Assembly: GCA_964407285.1 (NCBI GenBank)
Contig: CAYOVG010000069.1
Coordinates: 1-22,781, forward strand
DNA from: CAYOVG01 sp964407285
GTDB taxonomy: Bacteria > Desulfobacterota > Syntrophobacteria > Syntrophobacterales > Syntrophobacteraceae
DNA length: 22,781 nucleotides
Direction of reading: 5' to 3'
In this document: positions 7,154-14,929 of the stretch, piece after piece
Position numbering within the stretch: position 1 is the first letter of the stretch
Layout of the letters: the number at the start of each line of letters is the position of its first letter
Notes under the pieces: model-generated
What the model saw: the letters and a program-made list of their open reading frames with translations, nothing else
The model's database searches: none
What the model was told of the DNA's origin: nothing
Program-made: the position numbers and the translations under genes

Positions 7154-7660
7154 TTACTGTTTGCTCTCCCTCGGGTTCAAGCGGTTCCTGCCGATAGACG
7201 TATTCAGGTGGCAGATGGCCACCGCCAGCGCGTCCGACGCGTCCGGATCTACATTTTCCCGTAATTGTAACAGAAATCGGATCATTTGACCAACCTGATC
7301 CTTGCCTGCTTTCCCGTACCCCACGACGGCCTGTTTGATCTGGAGCGCGCTGTACTCGTAGACGGGTATCCCGGCGCTGACGCCCGCCACTATGGCGGCC
7401 CCCCGCGCCTGTCCCAGCCGCAGAGCGCTTTTCACATTGTAGGCGAAGAAAACGTCCTCCACGGCGAGACCGTCGGGGTTGAATTCGGCAATAATGGATG
7501 TGAGCTGCTTGTAGATGAGCCCCAGCCGTTCGGGGAACGGAATGCGGTCGGCCATCCGGATGGTGCCGTTGGCGATGTGTCTGAATCGGGACCCATCCCC
7601 TTCTACGACACCATACCCGGTGAGCCGCGATCCCGGATCGATTCCAATGATGCATGGCAT
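7154..7660 (-). CDS. ruvC: Crossover junction endodeoxyribonuclease RuvC
   Basis: 168 residues of the RNase H-like resolvase that cuts Holliday junctions symmetrically. The four acidic catalytic residues are visible: D8 in IGIDPGS, E68 in AVEDVFF, and D140 and D143 in DPDASDALAVAICH. Conserved FFAYNVKSALRLGQARG and GYGKAGKDQV segments are intact. It is the third gene of the minus-strand operon, 50 bases after yebC and directly abutting ruvA. The yebC-ruvC-ruvA-ruvB order is widespread in bacteria and supports the assignment. Confidence 0.98.
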   Translation of the reverse strand: MPCIIGIDPGSRLTGYGVVEGDGSRFRHIANGTIRMADRIPFPERLGLIYKQLTSIIAEFNPDGLAVEDVFFAYNVKSALRLGQARGAAIVAGVSAGIPVYEYSALQIKQAVVGYGKAGKDQVGQMIRFLLQLRENVDPDASDALAVAICHLNTSIGRNRLNPRESKQ

Positions 7661-7710
7661 GGCCTGTTTCCCGCCGCTCTGTCTGCGCTACGCCCCTTCA
7701 GCCGTCATCA

Positions 7711-8460
7711 TCAGGCAATGGCGTTCAGGATTTCATCCGGAATGTCGAAGTTGGCGTACGCATTCTGAACGTCGTCCAGATCCTCGAGAGTGTCCATCAG
7801 TTTCAGAATCTGCGCCGCCTGCTTCTCGTCGTCGATCGGCACCGTGGTTTGAGGCACCATGCTGACTTCCGCCAGTTCGTACGTCATTTCCTTCTCATCG
7901 AAAGCCGCTTTGACGGTTTCGAGGTCGGCGACGGAAGTGACCACCTCGAACTGGTCGCCCTGGTCCTGTACGTCTTCCGCACCGGCTTCCAGGGCCGTCT
8001 CCATGATCTCCTCCTCCGAATACTTGTCCTTGCTGAAAACGATCGTGCCTCTCTTGTCGAACATCCATGCGACGCAACCCGCCTCGCCCATGCTCCCGCC
8101 GCTCCGGCTGAATGCGTGGCGCACTTCGCTCGCGGCCCGGTTCCTATTATCCGTCATTACTTCAACCAGAACAGCCACGCCGCCCGGACCGTAGCCTTCA
8201 TAGTTGATTTCTTCGTAGTTGACCCCCTCGAGTTCCCCCGTGCCTTTCTTGATGGCTCGTTCGATGTTGTCCTTGGGCATGTTTTCCGCCTTGGCCGCCA
8301 TCACTGCCGCACGAAGCCGGGGATTACCTTCGGGGTCCCCCCCACCCATCCGGGCGGCTACCGTTAACTCCTTGATCAACTTGGTGAATATCTTTCCGCG
8401 CTTGGCGTCAGCCGCGGATTTCTTGTGGCGAATAGTGCTCCACTTGGAATGACCGGACAT
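7711..8460 (-). CDS. yebC: YebC/PmpR-family protein (TACO1 homologue)
   Basis: 249 residues beginning MSGHSKWSTIRHKK, the family hallmark, with KRGKIFTKLIKEL and NPRLRAAVMAAKAENMPKDNIERAIKK following and full length retained. Members have been described as DNA-binding regulators and more recently as translation factors that relieve ribosome stalling at proline-rich stretches; sequence alone does not decide which role applies. The ATG at 8460 has AGGAGGT in ideal position. It lies 54 bases downstream of rlmE and 50 bases upstream of ruvC in the same direction, the classical linkage with ruvCAB. Confidence 0.97.
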   Translation of the reverse strand: MSGHSKWSTIRHKKSAADAKRGKIFTKLIKELTVAARMGGGDPEGNPRLRAAVMAAKAENMPKDNIERAIKKGTGELEGVNYEEINYEGYGPGGVAVLVEVMTDNRNRAASEVRHAFSRSGGSMGEAGCVAWMFDKRGTIVFSKDKYSEEEIMETALEAGAEDVQDQGDQFEVVTSVADLETVKAAFDEKEMTYELAEVSMVPQTTVPIDDEKQAAQILKLMDTLEDLDDVQNAYANFDIPDEILNAIA

Positions 8461-8514
8461 GAATTCTACCTCCTCGGTTTCAATTGAAAACTCGCAAGCC
8501 GCTATGCCTTCTCA

Positions 8515-9114
8515 CTATACCTTCTTGTACCGCATGCCCAGGATGTAAATCTCCTTGCTTTCCTTCCGGGATGCTTCCGGCTTCACCACCTTGGTCCACT
8601 CGAAAGCCTTCTTGATTTCGAGCAGTATCTTGTGAAATTCGGCGCCCTGGAATATCTTGGCCAGGAAGTGGCCTTGCGGCTTCAGGGTCGGCCGGGCCAG
8701 TTCGAACGCCCGTTCGAACAGGAGTTCGGACCGGGCGCTGTCGGCGAAGCGAAATCCCGACGTGGATGGGGCCATGTCGCTCAGCACCACATCGAAGGGG
8801 GCGTACTCCCGCAGCAGTTCATCGGCAAAAGCCTGATCGAAAATATCCCGCTGCAGGATCTTCACGTGGGCGGGGAACGGATGTTCGATGGGTTTGAGAT
8901 CCACTCCCAGCAGGAACCCCTTCGATCCGATCGTCCGGCTCGTGAGCTGCATCCACGATCCCGGAGCGGCCCCGAGGTCCAGTACCCGGTCGCCGACTTT
9001 GAGGATGCGGTACTTCTTCTGTATTTCCTCGAGCTTGTAAATCGCCCGGGCGAGATAGTTCTCTTTTTTCGCCCGGTTGAAATAGAAATCCCGGTACGGA
9101 TTCTTGTTGTTCAT
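8515..9114 (-). CDS. rlmE: 23S rRNA 2'-O-methyltransferase RlmE (FtsJ/RrmJ)
   Basis: 199 residues from the ATG at 9114, which has AAGGTGG upstream. An in-frame ATG at 9159 would add 15 residues lacking family similarity and overlapping a promoter-like element, so it is rejected. RlmE methylates the 2'-O of a uridine in the 23S rRNA A-loop using S-adenosylmethionine. The SAM-binding motif VLDLGAAPGSW is at 44-54, and the catalytic K-D-K-E tetrad is K27, D113 (LSDMAPS), K153 (LAKIFQG) and E188 (SKEIYILGM). It is the first gene of the rlmE-yebC-ruvCAB transcription unit; linkage to yebC suggests a shared translation theme. Confidence 0.96.
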   Translation of the reverse strand: MNNKNPYRDFYFNRAKKENYLARAIYKLEEIQKKYRILKVGDRVLDLGAAPGSWMQLTSRTIGSKGFLLGVDLKPIEHPFPAHVKILQRDIFDQAFADELLREYAPFDVVLSDMAPSTSGFRFADSARSELLFERAFELARPTLKPQGHFLAKIFQGAEFHKILLEIKKAFEWTKVVKPEASRKESKEIYILGMRYKKV

Positions 9115-9158
9115 TGGGCCACCACCTTGAAAAGCTTTTACTTCTCCGGACCTTTTCA

Positions 9159-9187
9159 TATATCATGAACTCTTAACGTTTTGTCAA
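9159..9187 (-). promoter_or_regulatory. Putative sigma-70 promoter for the rlmE-yebC-ruvCAB operon
   Basis: On the minus strand a perfect TTGACA (9182-9187) is followed after 17 bases by GATATA (9159-9164); one or two bases further on, TATATG is an alternative -10. It lies about 45-70 bases upstream of the rlmE start at 9114 in locally AT-rich DNA. The -35 is convincing; the -10 is weak. Confidence 0.5.
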
Positions 9188-9251
9188 CAGTGTGACAAGC
9201 AAAAGGTAACCGCGCGGACGAATCGGCCGGTCGGGAATGGAAATGGGAGCG

Positions 9252-9265
9252 GGCGGACGTCCGCC
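9252..9265. promoter_or_regulatory. 14-base perfect palindrome in the rlmE / metallo-hydrolase intergenic region
   Basis: GGCGGACGTCCGCC reads the same on both strands and has no loop, so it resembles an operator half-site pair more than an RNA hairpin. It lies in the 270-base gap (9115-9384) between divergent genes. The surrounding DNA is very GC-rich, which raises the odds of chance palindromes. No other feature is evident in that gap apart from the rlmE promoter and the ribosome binding site at 9371-9379. Confidence 0.3.
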
Positions 9266-9384
9266 TTCGGGCGCGGGTGCGCGCGGGCGGGGAGGGGATG
9301 AGGAATGATTTTTGCTCGTTAAAATGTGAGCGACGAACACGGACGAATACAAACACCGGACATAGTTTTCAGGAGGGGGTTTTC

Positions 9385-10992
9385 ATGCAGATCACTTGCC
9401 TCGGCGCCGCCGGACAGGTCACGGGTTCATGTTTTTTGCTGGAGGACGGCGGTAAGTACCTGATTGACTGCGGGCTCTTCCAGGGCGGAAAGAGCACGGA
9501 GGCGATGAACCGCCAGGACTGGCCTTTCGACCCCGGAAGCATTTCCGCCATATTTCTCACCCACGCCCATATCGACCACAGCGGAAGGATTCCCAAACTG
9601 GTCAAGGACGGTTTCAGGGGCAGGATATTTTGCACTCAGCCGACGGCGGAACTGTGCAGGATACTGCTGCTCGATTCCGCCAGCATCCAGGAGATGGAAG
9701 CGGAGTGGCTCACCCGGAAGAACGAGCGCCGGGGAGAACCCGGAGTGCTTCCCCTCTACACGGTTGCGGATGCCCGCGCCTGCTTCCCCCTCTTCGAGCC
9801 GGTCGGCCTCGGGGAGATCATTTCCATAGACCCCCACCTGCAATTTCGCTTCCGGGAGGCGGGACATATCCTCGGCTCTTCGATCCTCGAAGTGTGGTGC
9901 GACGGGGCCGACTGCGCGCACAAGGCGGTCTTCTCCGGAGACCTGGGGCGCAGGAACCAGTTGATCGTAAGAGACCCGCACCACATTTTCGATGCCGATA
10001 CGCTCTTCGTGGAATCCACCTACGGCAACCGGGAACACAAATCCTTCGAGGACAGCAAGAAAGAATTGCTCGAAGCGATCCTTTTCAGCGTCGGGCATCG
10101 GGAGAAGGTCGTCATACCCGCGTTTGCGGTGGAACGTACCCAGGAGATCCTGTACGTGCTGGGGGAGTTTTTTCGTCAGCGGCTCATTCCCTCGATCCCG
10201 GTTTACCTCGACAGTCCGCTCGCCATCGCGGCAACGGATGTATTCCGGAGAATGCGCGAATACTACGATGAAGACGCCGTCGCCATAGTGAACCAGGGGC
10301 ACGATCCCTTCGACTTTCCGGAACTGATTCTGTCGAAGACCGTCGAGGATTCGATACGGATCAACCAGACGGAGGGGGCAGCCATAGTCATCGCCGGAAA
10401 CGGCATGTGCACGGCAGGCCGCATCAAGCACCATCTCAAGCACAATCTCTGGCGTCCGGGGGCGTCGCTGGTCATTGCCGGGTTCCAGGCGGAAGGCTCT
10501 CCGGGGCGAAAGATCGTCGAAGGAGCCAAGACGGTCAGGATTTTCGGAGAAGAGATTGCCGCGCGGGCGCGTGTTTTCACCATCGGCGGCTTTTCCGCCC
10601 ACGCCGGACAGGCGGACCTGCTCGGCTGGATCAGCCACTTCGCCAATCCCGATATGCGGGTCTACGTGGTGCATGGTGAGCGGAGCGTGAGCGAGGAGTT
10701 CGCCCGAGTGGTGCATGAGCGGTTCGGGTTCCGGACTTTCGTGCCGGTTATCGGCGACACGATTTCCCTGACGCCGGTGAGAGGCGAGGTCGCGCCCGGG
10801 GCAGGGGAAAAACCGGGGTGGCAGTTCCTGCTCTCCGAAACCATCCGGAAGGCGAGGGAAATCGAAAACCTTTGGGCGCACAACCCTCAGGCCGTATCCA
10901 CGGAGCTTTTGCACGAAATGGGAGAGCGCCTCTCCGGCGTGCAGGATGTTCTCGATGCGGTTGTGCTGCGGAGTAGGGGGCAGAGTTCTTGA
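9385..10992 (+). CDS. Beta-CASP metallo-beta-lactamase-fold RNA hydrolase
   Basis: 535 residues from the ATG at 9385, preceded by a very strong AGGAGGGGG (9371-9379). The frame extends 36 codons upstream without similarity to the family. The metallo-beta-lactamase core has the Zn-binding HAHIDH (60-65), AGHILGSS and FSGDLGR. The beta-CASP insert follows, with VESTYGNREH and GNGMCTAGRIKHHLK, then the C-terminal RMMBL part with GGFSAHAGQADLL and YVVHGE. This is the CPSF73/Ysh1-like architecture found in bacterial and archaeal RNA nucleases. It is probably cytosolic, acting in RNA processing or decay. RNase J belongs to a different branch of the same superfamily. The gene is transcribed divergently from rlmE; the neighbours do not indicate a specific substrate. 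Confidence 0.93.
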   Translation: MQITCLGAAGQVTGSCFLLEDGGKYLIDCGLFQGGKSTEAMNRQDWPFDPGSISAIFLTHAHIDHSGRIPKLVKDGFRGRIFCTQPTAELCRILLLDSASIQEMEAEWLTRKNERRGEPGVLPLYTVADARACFPLFEPVGLGEIISIDPHLQFRFREAGHILGSSILEVWCDGADCAHKAVFSGDLGRRNQLIVRDPHHIFDADTLFVESTYGNREHKSFEDSKKELLEAILFSVGHREKVVIPAFAVERTQEILYVLGEFFRQRLIPSIPVYLDSPLAIAATDVFRRMREYYDEDAVAIVNQGHDPFDFPELILSKTVEDSIRINQTEGAAIVIAGNGMCTAGRIKHHLKHNLWRPGASLVIAGFQAEGSPGRKIVEGAKTVRIFGEEIAARARVFTIGGFSAHAGQADLLGWISHFANPDMRVYVVHGERSVSEEFARVVHERFGFRTFVPVIGDTISLTPVRGEVAPGAGEKPGWQFLLSETIRKAREIENLWAHNPQAVSTELLHEMGERLSGVQDVLDAVVLRSRGQSS

Positions 10993-11203
10993 GACAAAAA
11001 GGAATGGTCGAATTCCACGGCGCGTCTGACAGCCGAGCTTCAAGCGTCCGCACTTCTGCTGTTATTGGTGGGCAGTCGGCGGCAAACGGACGATGAGCCG
11101 CTTCCATGCCTCTTGCGAGGTCGCGCCGGGTGGTGATCCCCTGGGGCCTCGATGCTTCGGATTGATGACCCTCCGGAGGCATGTCGGCCGGTAAGGAGAG
11201 TAT

Positions 11204-12391
11204 ATGCGTAGTAACGGAAAGGGAATCAAGCTCGGCTGTGAAGTGCTCGTGGACGGTCCACCCTCGTGGTTTCGTTCCGGGCGTCTCGGCCTGCTGGCCA
11301 ATCAGGCCTCGTTCACCGGAGCTTTCGAGGACACGGCCGCGCTGATAAGGAAAGCCGGGGGGAAGCTCCACTGCCTTTTTTCGCCGCAGCACGGTTTTTT
11401 TGGAGACAAACAGGCCAACATGGTGGAATCGCCCCACGGAACCGATCCGTACTCCGGTATTCCCGTTTTCAGCCTGTATGGGGAGACGCGGCAACCGACG
11501 CCCGAGATGCTCGAACGGATCGATCTGCTCCTGATAGATCTCCCTGACGTGGGGACCCGCGTGTATACTTATGGGACCACGATGGGGCTGTGCCTGGAGG
11601 CGGCGGGCCGGGCCGGCGTGAAGGTCGTCGTGCTGGATCGTCCCAACCCCATAAACGGGAACGCGGTGGAGGGCAACATTGTGCTGGAAGGGTACCGCTC
11701 CTTCGTGGGACGCTACCCCATTCCGATGCGGCACGGCTTGACCATGGGGGAACTGGCCCGTTTCATCGTGCGGTGCTGTTCCGTGGATTGCGAACTGGAA
11801 GTGATTCCCATGAAAGGATGGAGGCGGGGCGATTTCCACCCTGACACGGGCCTGCAGTGGTTCTTTCCATCTCCGAATATGCCGGCCTGGGAGACCGCGC
11901 TCCTGTACCCGGGGATGGTGCTCCTGGAGGGCGCCGACTTAAGCGAGGGCAGGGGGACGACTCTTCCCTTCCATCTTTTCGGCGCTCCCTATCTCGATCA
12001 GCGGGAGTTTCTCGAGGCGGTGAAACGCTACGACCTGGAAGGGGTCGCATTCCGGCCCGTCTGCTTCGAGCCGGTCTTCGACAAATGGAAGGGGCGGATG
12101 TGCCGTGGTTTTCAGATTCACGTCACGGACCGGGAGCGCATCCGCCCGTACCGCCTGGGACTTGCTCTGCTCCAGACGATGCTGCGCATTCATCCGGATC
12201 ATTTCAGGTGGCTGCCGCCACCCTATGAATATGAATGGGAGAAGCTGCCCATGGATATCCTGTTGGGGGACGGTGAACTTCGTCGCGGTTTGGAGCGGGG
12301 GGACGATCCGGGAGATCTGGAAGCGGCCTGGCAGCCGGGGCTCGAGGTTTATGAGGATCTTCGCGGGGACTGCCTGCTGTACGGCGCGTAA
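11204..12391 (+). CDS. DUF1343 / NamZ-like exo-beta-N-acetylmuramidase family protein
   Basis: 395 residues with the DUF1343 hallmarks: LLANQAS, FSPQHGFFG, IDLLLIDLPDVGTRVYTYGTTM, VLDRPNPI, RHGLTMGELA, PSPNMP and a late SEGRGTTLPF. The characterised member, NamZ of Bacillus subtilis, releases terminal MurNAc from peptidoglycan fragments, so a role in cell-wall recycling is plausible. No N-terminal signal peptide or lipobox is visible, which predicts a cytosolic protein. The ATG at 11204 has AAGGAG at good spacing. It follows the metallo-hydrolase gene after 211 bases in which I see only short hairpins. The family call is firm; the activity is inferred by homology. Confidence 0.9.
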   Translation: MRSNGKGIKLGCEVLVDGPPSWFRSGRLGLLANQASFTGAFEDTAALIRKAGGKLHCLFSPQHGFFGDKQANMVESPHGTDPYSGIPVFSLYGETRQPTPEMLERIDLLLIDLPDVGTRVYTYGTTMGLCLEAAGRAGVKVVVLDRPNPINGNAVEGNIVLEGYRSFVGRYPIPMRHGLTMGELARFIVRCCSVDCELEVIPMKGWRRGDFHPDTGLQWFFPSPNMPAWETALLYPGMVLLEGADLSEGRGTTLPFHLFGAPYLDQREFLEAVKRYDLEGVAFRPVCFEPVFDKWKGRMCRGFQIHVTDRERIRPYRLGLALLQTMLRIHPDHFRWLPPPYEYEWEKLPMDILLGDGELRRGLERGDDPGDLEAAWQPGLEVYEDLRGDCLLYGA

Positions 12392-12457
12392 AGAGCGCGA
12401 CGAACGCTCTGAGCGCCATACGGCGAAACCTTTTGTGTTGCCGGGGGAACCTGCGTA

Positions 12458-12489
12458 AGGGTGGGTAACGCTTCGCTCTTGCCCACCCT
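12458..12489. repeat. REP-like hairpin / possible bidirectional terminator
   Basis: AGGGTGGGTAA (12458-12468) and TTGCCCACCCT (12479-12489) form an 11-base-pair stem with one G-T pair around a 10-base loop containing CTTCG. It sits in the 191-base gap between two convergent genes, so it could stop transcription from both sides, though neither strand has a clear U-tract. The GGGTGGGnAACGC...GCCCACCC pattern recalls a repeat scattered through many bacterial genomes (from memory). A second small hairpin, AGAGCG/CGCTCT at 12392-12410, directly follows the upstream stop codon. Confidence 0.55.
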
Positions 12490-12582
12490 GCACGAGGTTC
12501 GCGGTCTGCGGAGGATGGGCGACGTCTTTCCATCGGTCTTTTTTTCAGGCTCCCGGTCCATCCGTTCTTCCTCCCGTCCTCC

Positions 12583-14058
12583 CTATCCCTCCATGGCCAG
12601 AAGGACTGCCTCGGCCACTTCACGCATGGATTTTCTGGTGTTCATGCTCCGCTTCTGGAGCCACCTGTAGGCATCCTCGCCGGTCAGGTTGAATCGCTTC
12701 ATGATGAGGTCTTTGGCGCGCTCGATGATCTTACGGCGTTCGAGTTCTTCCTGGATGACCCTGGTCTTTACCATGAGTTCCGTGTTCTCGATAGCCACTG
12801 CCGCCTGGTTGGCCACGGCGGTGAGCACATTCATCTGGAGTTCGCTGAAGACGTGAGGATGCGAGGTATAGCAGTTGACCACCCCTATGACCCTGTCCTT
12901 GACGCGCATCGGGACGCTGAGCATGGAAACCAACCCCATTCCGCGGGCGAGGTCCTTCTCCTTGAAGAACGGGTCCTCGAGAACGTTCGGCACCGTAGAC
13001 GGGCGGTTTTCGGCAGCCACTTTTCCGACTATTCCTTCTCCGACCTTGAGGGCGCGTTCCTTCAGGTACTCGCTGTTTATCGACTGAGTCGCCCTGAGTC
13101 GCAGGACGGCCTCTTTCTCATCGATAAGCCATAGGGAACAGACGCTCGACTTCATGACTTCCGCCGTGACCATCACGATAAGGCGGAGAATATCCTCCAG
13201 GTACTGGTCCGACGTAATGGCTTTGCTGATCAGCGTAAGGGCTTCGATGCTCTTGTCGTACGTTTCGTGATCTTCGGCCGGAGCCTTTTGGGCGGCATTG
13301 CGGATATCGCGGACCCCGTCGGCATCATGGGACATCGCGATGCTGTCCACCGGCAGTCTCTTGTGCAGGCTCTCTTCCTGCATCTGCCGTATCCGCGCCT
13401 GAACTTCGACCGGAACGGACAGGGCGCCCGCTCCTTCCGTCAGGTAGGAATCCAGATCGCTATAGCTGAAACCCAGTCGGGACTGATCCGTCCGGCCGTC
13501 GGAGAGGTGGCTGGAGCAGGGCTTTTCGATGACGCGGAGAGGAAAGTTGAAATGGGTGGCGAGTCCGTATACATCCTCTTTCAGGAGATGAAGCAGCGGG
13601 TAAAGATCGGCGGCCCCATCACCATGGCTCGTAAAAAAACCGATTTCCCATTCGCTCCGGTTGCAGGCGCCGAGCACCAGGTAGTTGTGCCGGGCGGCGT
13701 AGTGGTATAGGACCAGCATGCGGAGGCGCGCTTTCAAGCACGCGTTCGCCTCGTTGTCTCCCTTGGGAAGCAGGTGAACCAGACTGTCGTAGGCATAGCT
13801 GATATCCAGGGTCGTGGAGGGCAGATCGAGATGTTCCACCACCTGTTTTGCATCGTCGATTTCCTCGGGCGCGCTGTGGCAAGGGAGAATAAGGCAGAGA
13901 ACGCGCTTGCCGAGCACCTTCCGCGCCAGAGCGGCGGTTACCGCCGAGTCCACCCCTCCGCTGATTCCGACGACTGCTCCCTGTGATCTGAGGTGTTGGA
14001 GCCGACGCGACAGCCAGTCACAGATTTCCAGTACCTGTTTTTCGGTTTTACCGACCAT
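12583..14058 (-). CDS. nadE: NAD+ synthetase (NadE) - GAF - ANTAR fusion protein
   Basis: A single uninterrupted 491-residue frame holds three modules. Residues 1 to ~245 are an ammonia-type NAD+ synthetase: ATP P-loop GISGGVDSA (31-39), NACLKARLRMLVLY, GACNRSE, HGDGAADLYPL (145-155) and SLHKRLPVDS near its end. Residues ~268-425 are a GAF sensor domain (SLWLIDEKE, VGEGIVGKVA, SVPMRVKDRVIGVV). Residues ~433-488 are an ANTAR domain (IIERAKDLIMKRF, EDAYRWLQKRSMN), which in other proteins binds paired RNA hairpins to prevent termination. The NadE part is divergent at sites often conserved: GT in GTGNKSE is GA, and the PSAxLW region reads PCSSHLS, so activity is probable but unproven. No glutaminase domain is present. 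The gene starts 22 bases after lepB and is probably co-transcribed; GGGA precedes the ATG at 14058. Confidence 0.93.
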   Translation of the reverse strand: MVGKTEKQVLEICDWLSRRLQHLRSQGAVVGISGGVDSAVTAALARKVLGKRVLCLILPCHSAPEEIDDAKQVVEHLDLPSTTLDISYAYDSLVHLLPKGDNEANACLKARLRMLVLYHYAARHNYLVLGACNRSEWEIGFFTSHGDGAADLYPLLHLLKEDVYGLATHFNFPLRVIEKPCSSHLSDGRTDQSRLGFSYSDLDSYLTEGAGALSVPVEVQARIRQMQEESLHKRLPVDSIAMSHDADGVRDIRNAAQKAPAEDHETYDKSIEALTLISKAITSDQYLEDILRLIVMVTAEVMKSSVCSLWLIDEKEAVLRLRATQSINSEYLKERALKVGEGIVGKVAAENRPSTVPNVLEDPFFKEKDLARGMGLVSMLSVPMRVKDRVIGVVNCYTSHPHVFSELQMNVLTAVANQAAVAIENTELMVKTRVIQEELERRKIIERAKDLIMKRFNLTGEDAYRWLQKRSMNTRKSMREVAEAVLLAMEG

Positions 14059-14080
14059 GTATCCCGATCTCGCATGCTTT

Positions 14081-14746
14081 TCAGTGTATTAGTTTTCCGA
14101 TTCGATTCCAGCGCAGGAAATTGTCTTCCGAATCGATGGAGAAACCGCCGTCTCCGTTCCATGACCAGTAGATGATGAAAGCTCTTCCCCTTAACGCCGA
14201 CATGTCGACAAACTTCCAGAAGCGGCTGTCGTAGCTCTCATCCCTGTTGTCGCCCATCACGAACAGGTTGTCGGGAGGCACGACGACAGGTCCGAAATTA
14301 TCCCTGGGGCTTAGGCTTGCGGGCAAAATCCCGGGATCGGTATGCTGGATGTAAGGTTCATCGATTTCCTTGTTATTGACGTAAACCTTCTTGTTGCTGA
14401 TTCTGATCGTATCGCCGGGTATCCCGATCACGCGCTTGATGAAGTCCTTGTCCGGGTCCAGCGGATAGCGAAAGACAATGACGTCGCCTCTGCGGGGTTC
14501 GCCGAAGCTCACGAGTTCTTTTTCTAGAATCGGAAGTTTGATTCCGTAGGCGAACTTCGTAACCAGAATATGATCTCCCACGAGCAGGGTTGATTTCATG
14601 GAACCTGACGGGATCTTGAAAGCCTGGACCACGAAGGCTCGAATGATCAGAGCGAGCAAAATGGCGATGATGATCGCCTCGAGGTACTCCCTCATCAGGC
14701 TCTTCGATTTAGGCTTGACAACTTCCCTTTCCGATGTGTAGTCCAA
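14081..14746 (-). CDS. lepB: Signal peptidase I
   Basis: 221 residues from a TTG at 14746 with AGGAG six bases upstream. No ATG or GTG with a comparable site fits, and the open frame running further upstream (to 14956) lies in the promoter region. One N-terminal membrane anchor (about residues 22-41) precedes the catalytic Ser49 in KIPSGSM and the general-base Lys104 in FIKRVIGIPGD. The GDNRDES box is at 165-171. The enzyme cleaves signal peptides of exported proteins at the outer face of the inner membrane. It is transcribed divergently from pilM and is followed after 22 bases by the NadE-GAF-ANTAR gene. The length is on the short side but typical for this type. Confidence 0.95.
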   Translation of the reverse strand: MDYTSEREVVKPKSKSLMREYLEAIIIAILLALIIRAFVVQAFKIPSGSMKSTLLVGDHILVTKFAYGIKLPILEKELVSFGEPRRGDVIVFRYPLDPDKDFIKRVIGIPGDTIRISNKKVYVNNKEIDEPYIQHTDPGILPASLSPRDNFGPVVVPPDNLFVMGDNRDESYDSRFWKFVDMSALRGRAFIIYWSWNGDGGFSIDSEDNFLRWNRIGKLIH

Positions 14747-14848
14747 TTTTATCTCCTTTTCATGTACCCAAAAACCCAAGATATAACTTGCACCTTTTCT
14801 GTCCGTTGGTATAGAATGGCCCGAATTGCCGATCGCCACATGGAATTT

Positions 14849-14878
14849 AACCCTTCTTTCATGAAAATGAAAGGAGTT
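14849..14878 (+). other. Hairpin with GAAA tetraloop in the lepB-pilM intergenic region
   Basis: CTTTCAT (14856-14862) pairs perfectly with ATGAAAG (14867-14873) around GAAA, a GNRA-type tetraloop when read on the plus strand. AACCC and GAGTT extend the stem after a two-base bulge with one mismatch. It lies about 125 bases upstream of pilM and about 105 bases upstream of the lepB start on the other strand, so it could sit in either leader. No function is known. Confidence 0.4.
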
Positions 14879-14929
14879 GTGCGCTGATGCTGAAATCCTC
14901 TCTTGCAATTCGTCGGACGGCGATGGTAG

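Noticed and set aside
9330..9362. CGAACACGGACGAATACAAACAC repeat-like stretch before the metallo-hydrolase gene
   Set aside because: It resembles short degenerate repeats seen in other genomes, but only about one and a half units are present, too little to call.
9427..11043. 538-codon open frame antisense to the metallo-hydrolase gene
   Set aside because: Exceptionally long but fully explained by codon bias of the sense gene, whose catalytic motifs are complete.
14813..14828. Sigma-54-like TGGC...TTGC sequence upstream of pilM
   Set aside because: The GG-to-GC distance is eight bases rather than the required ten.
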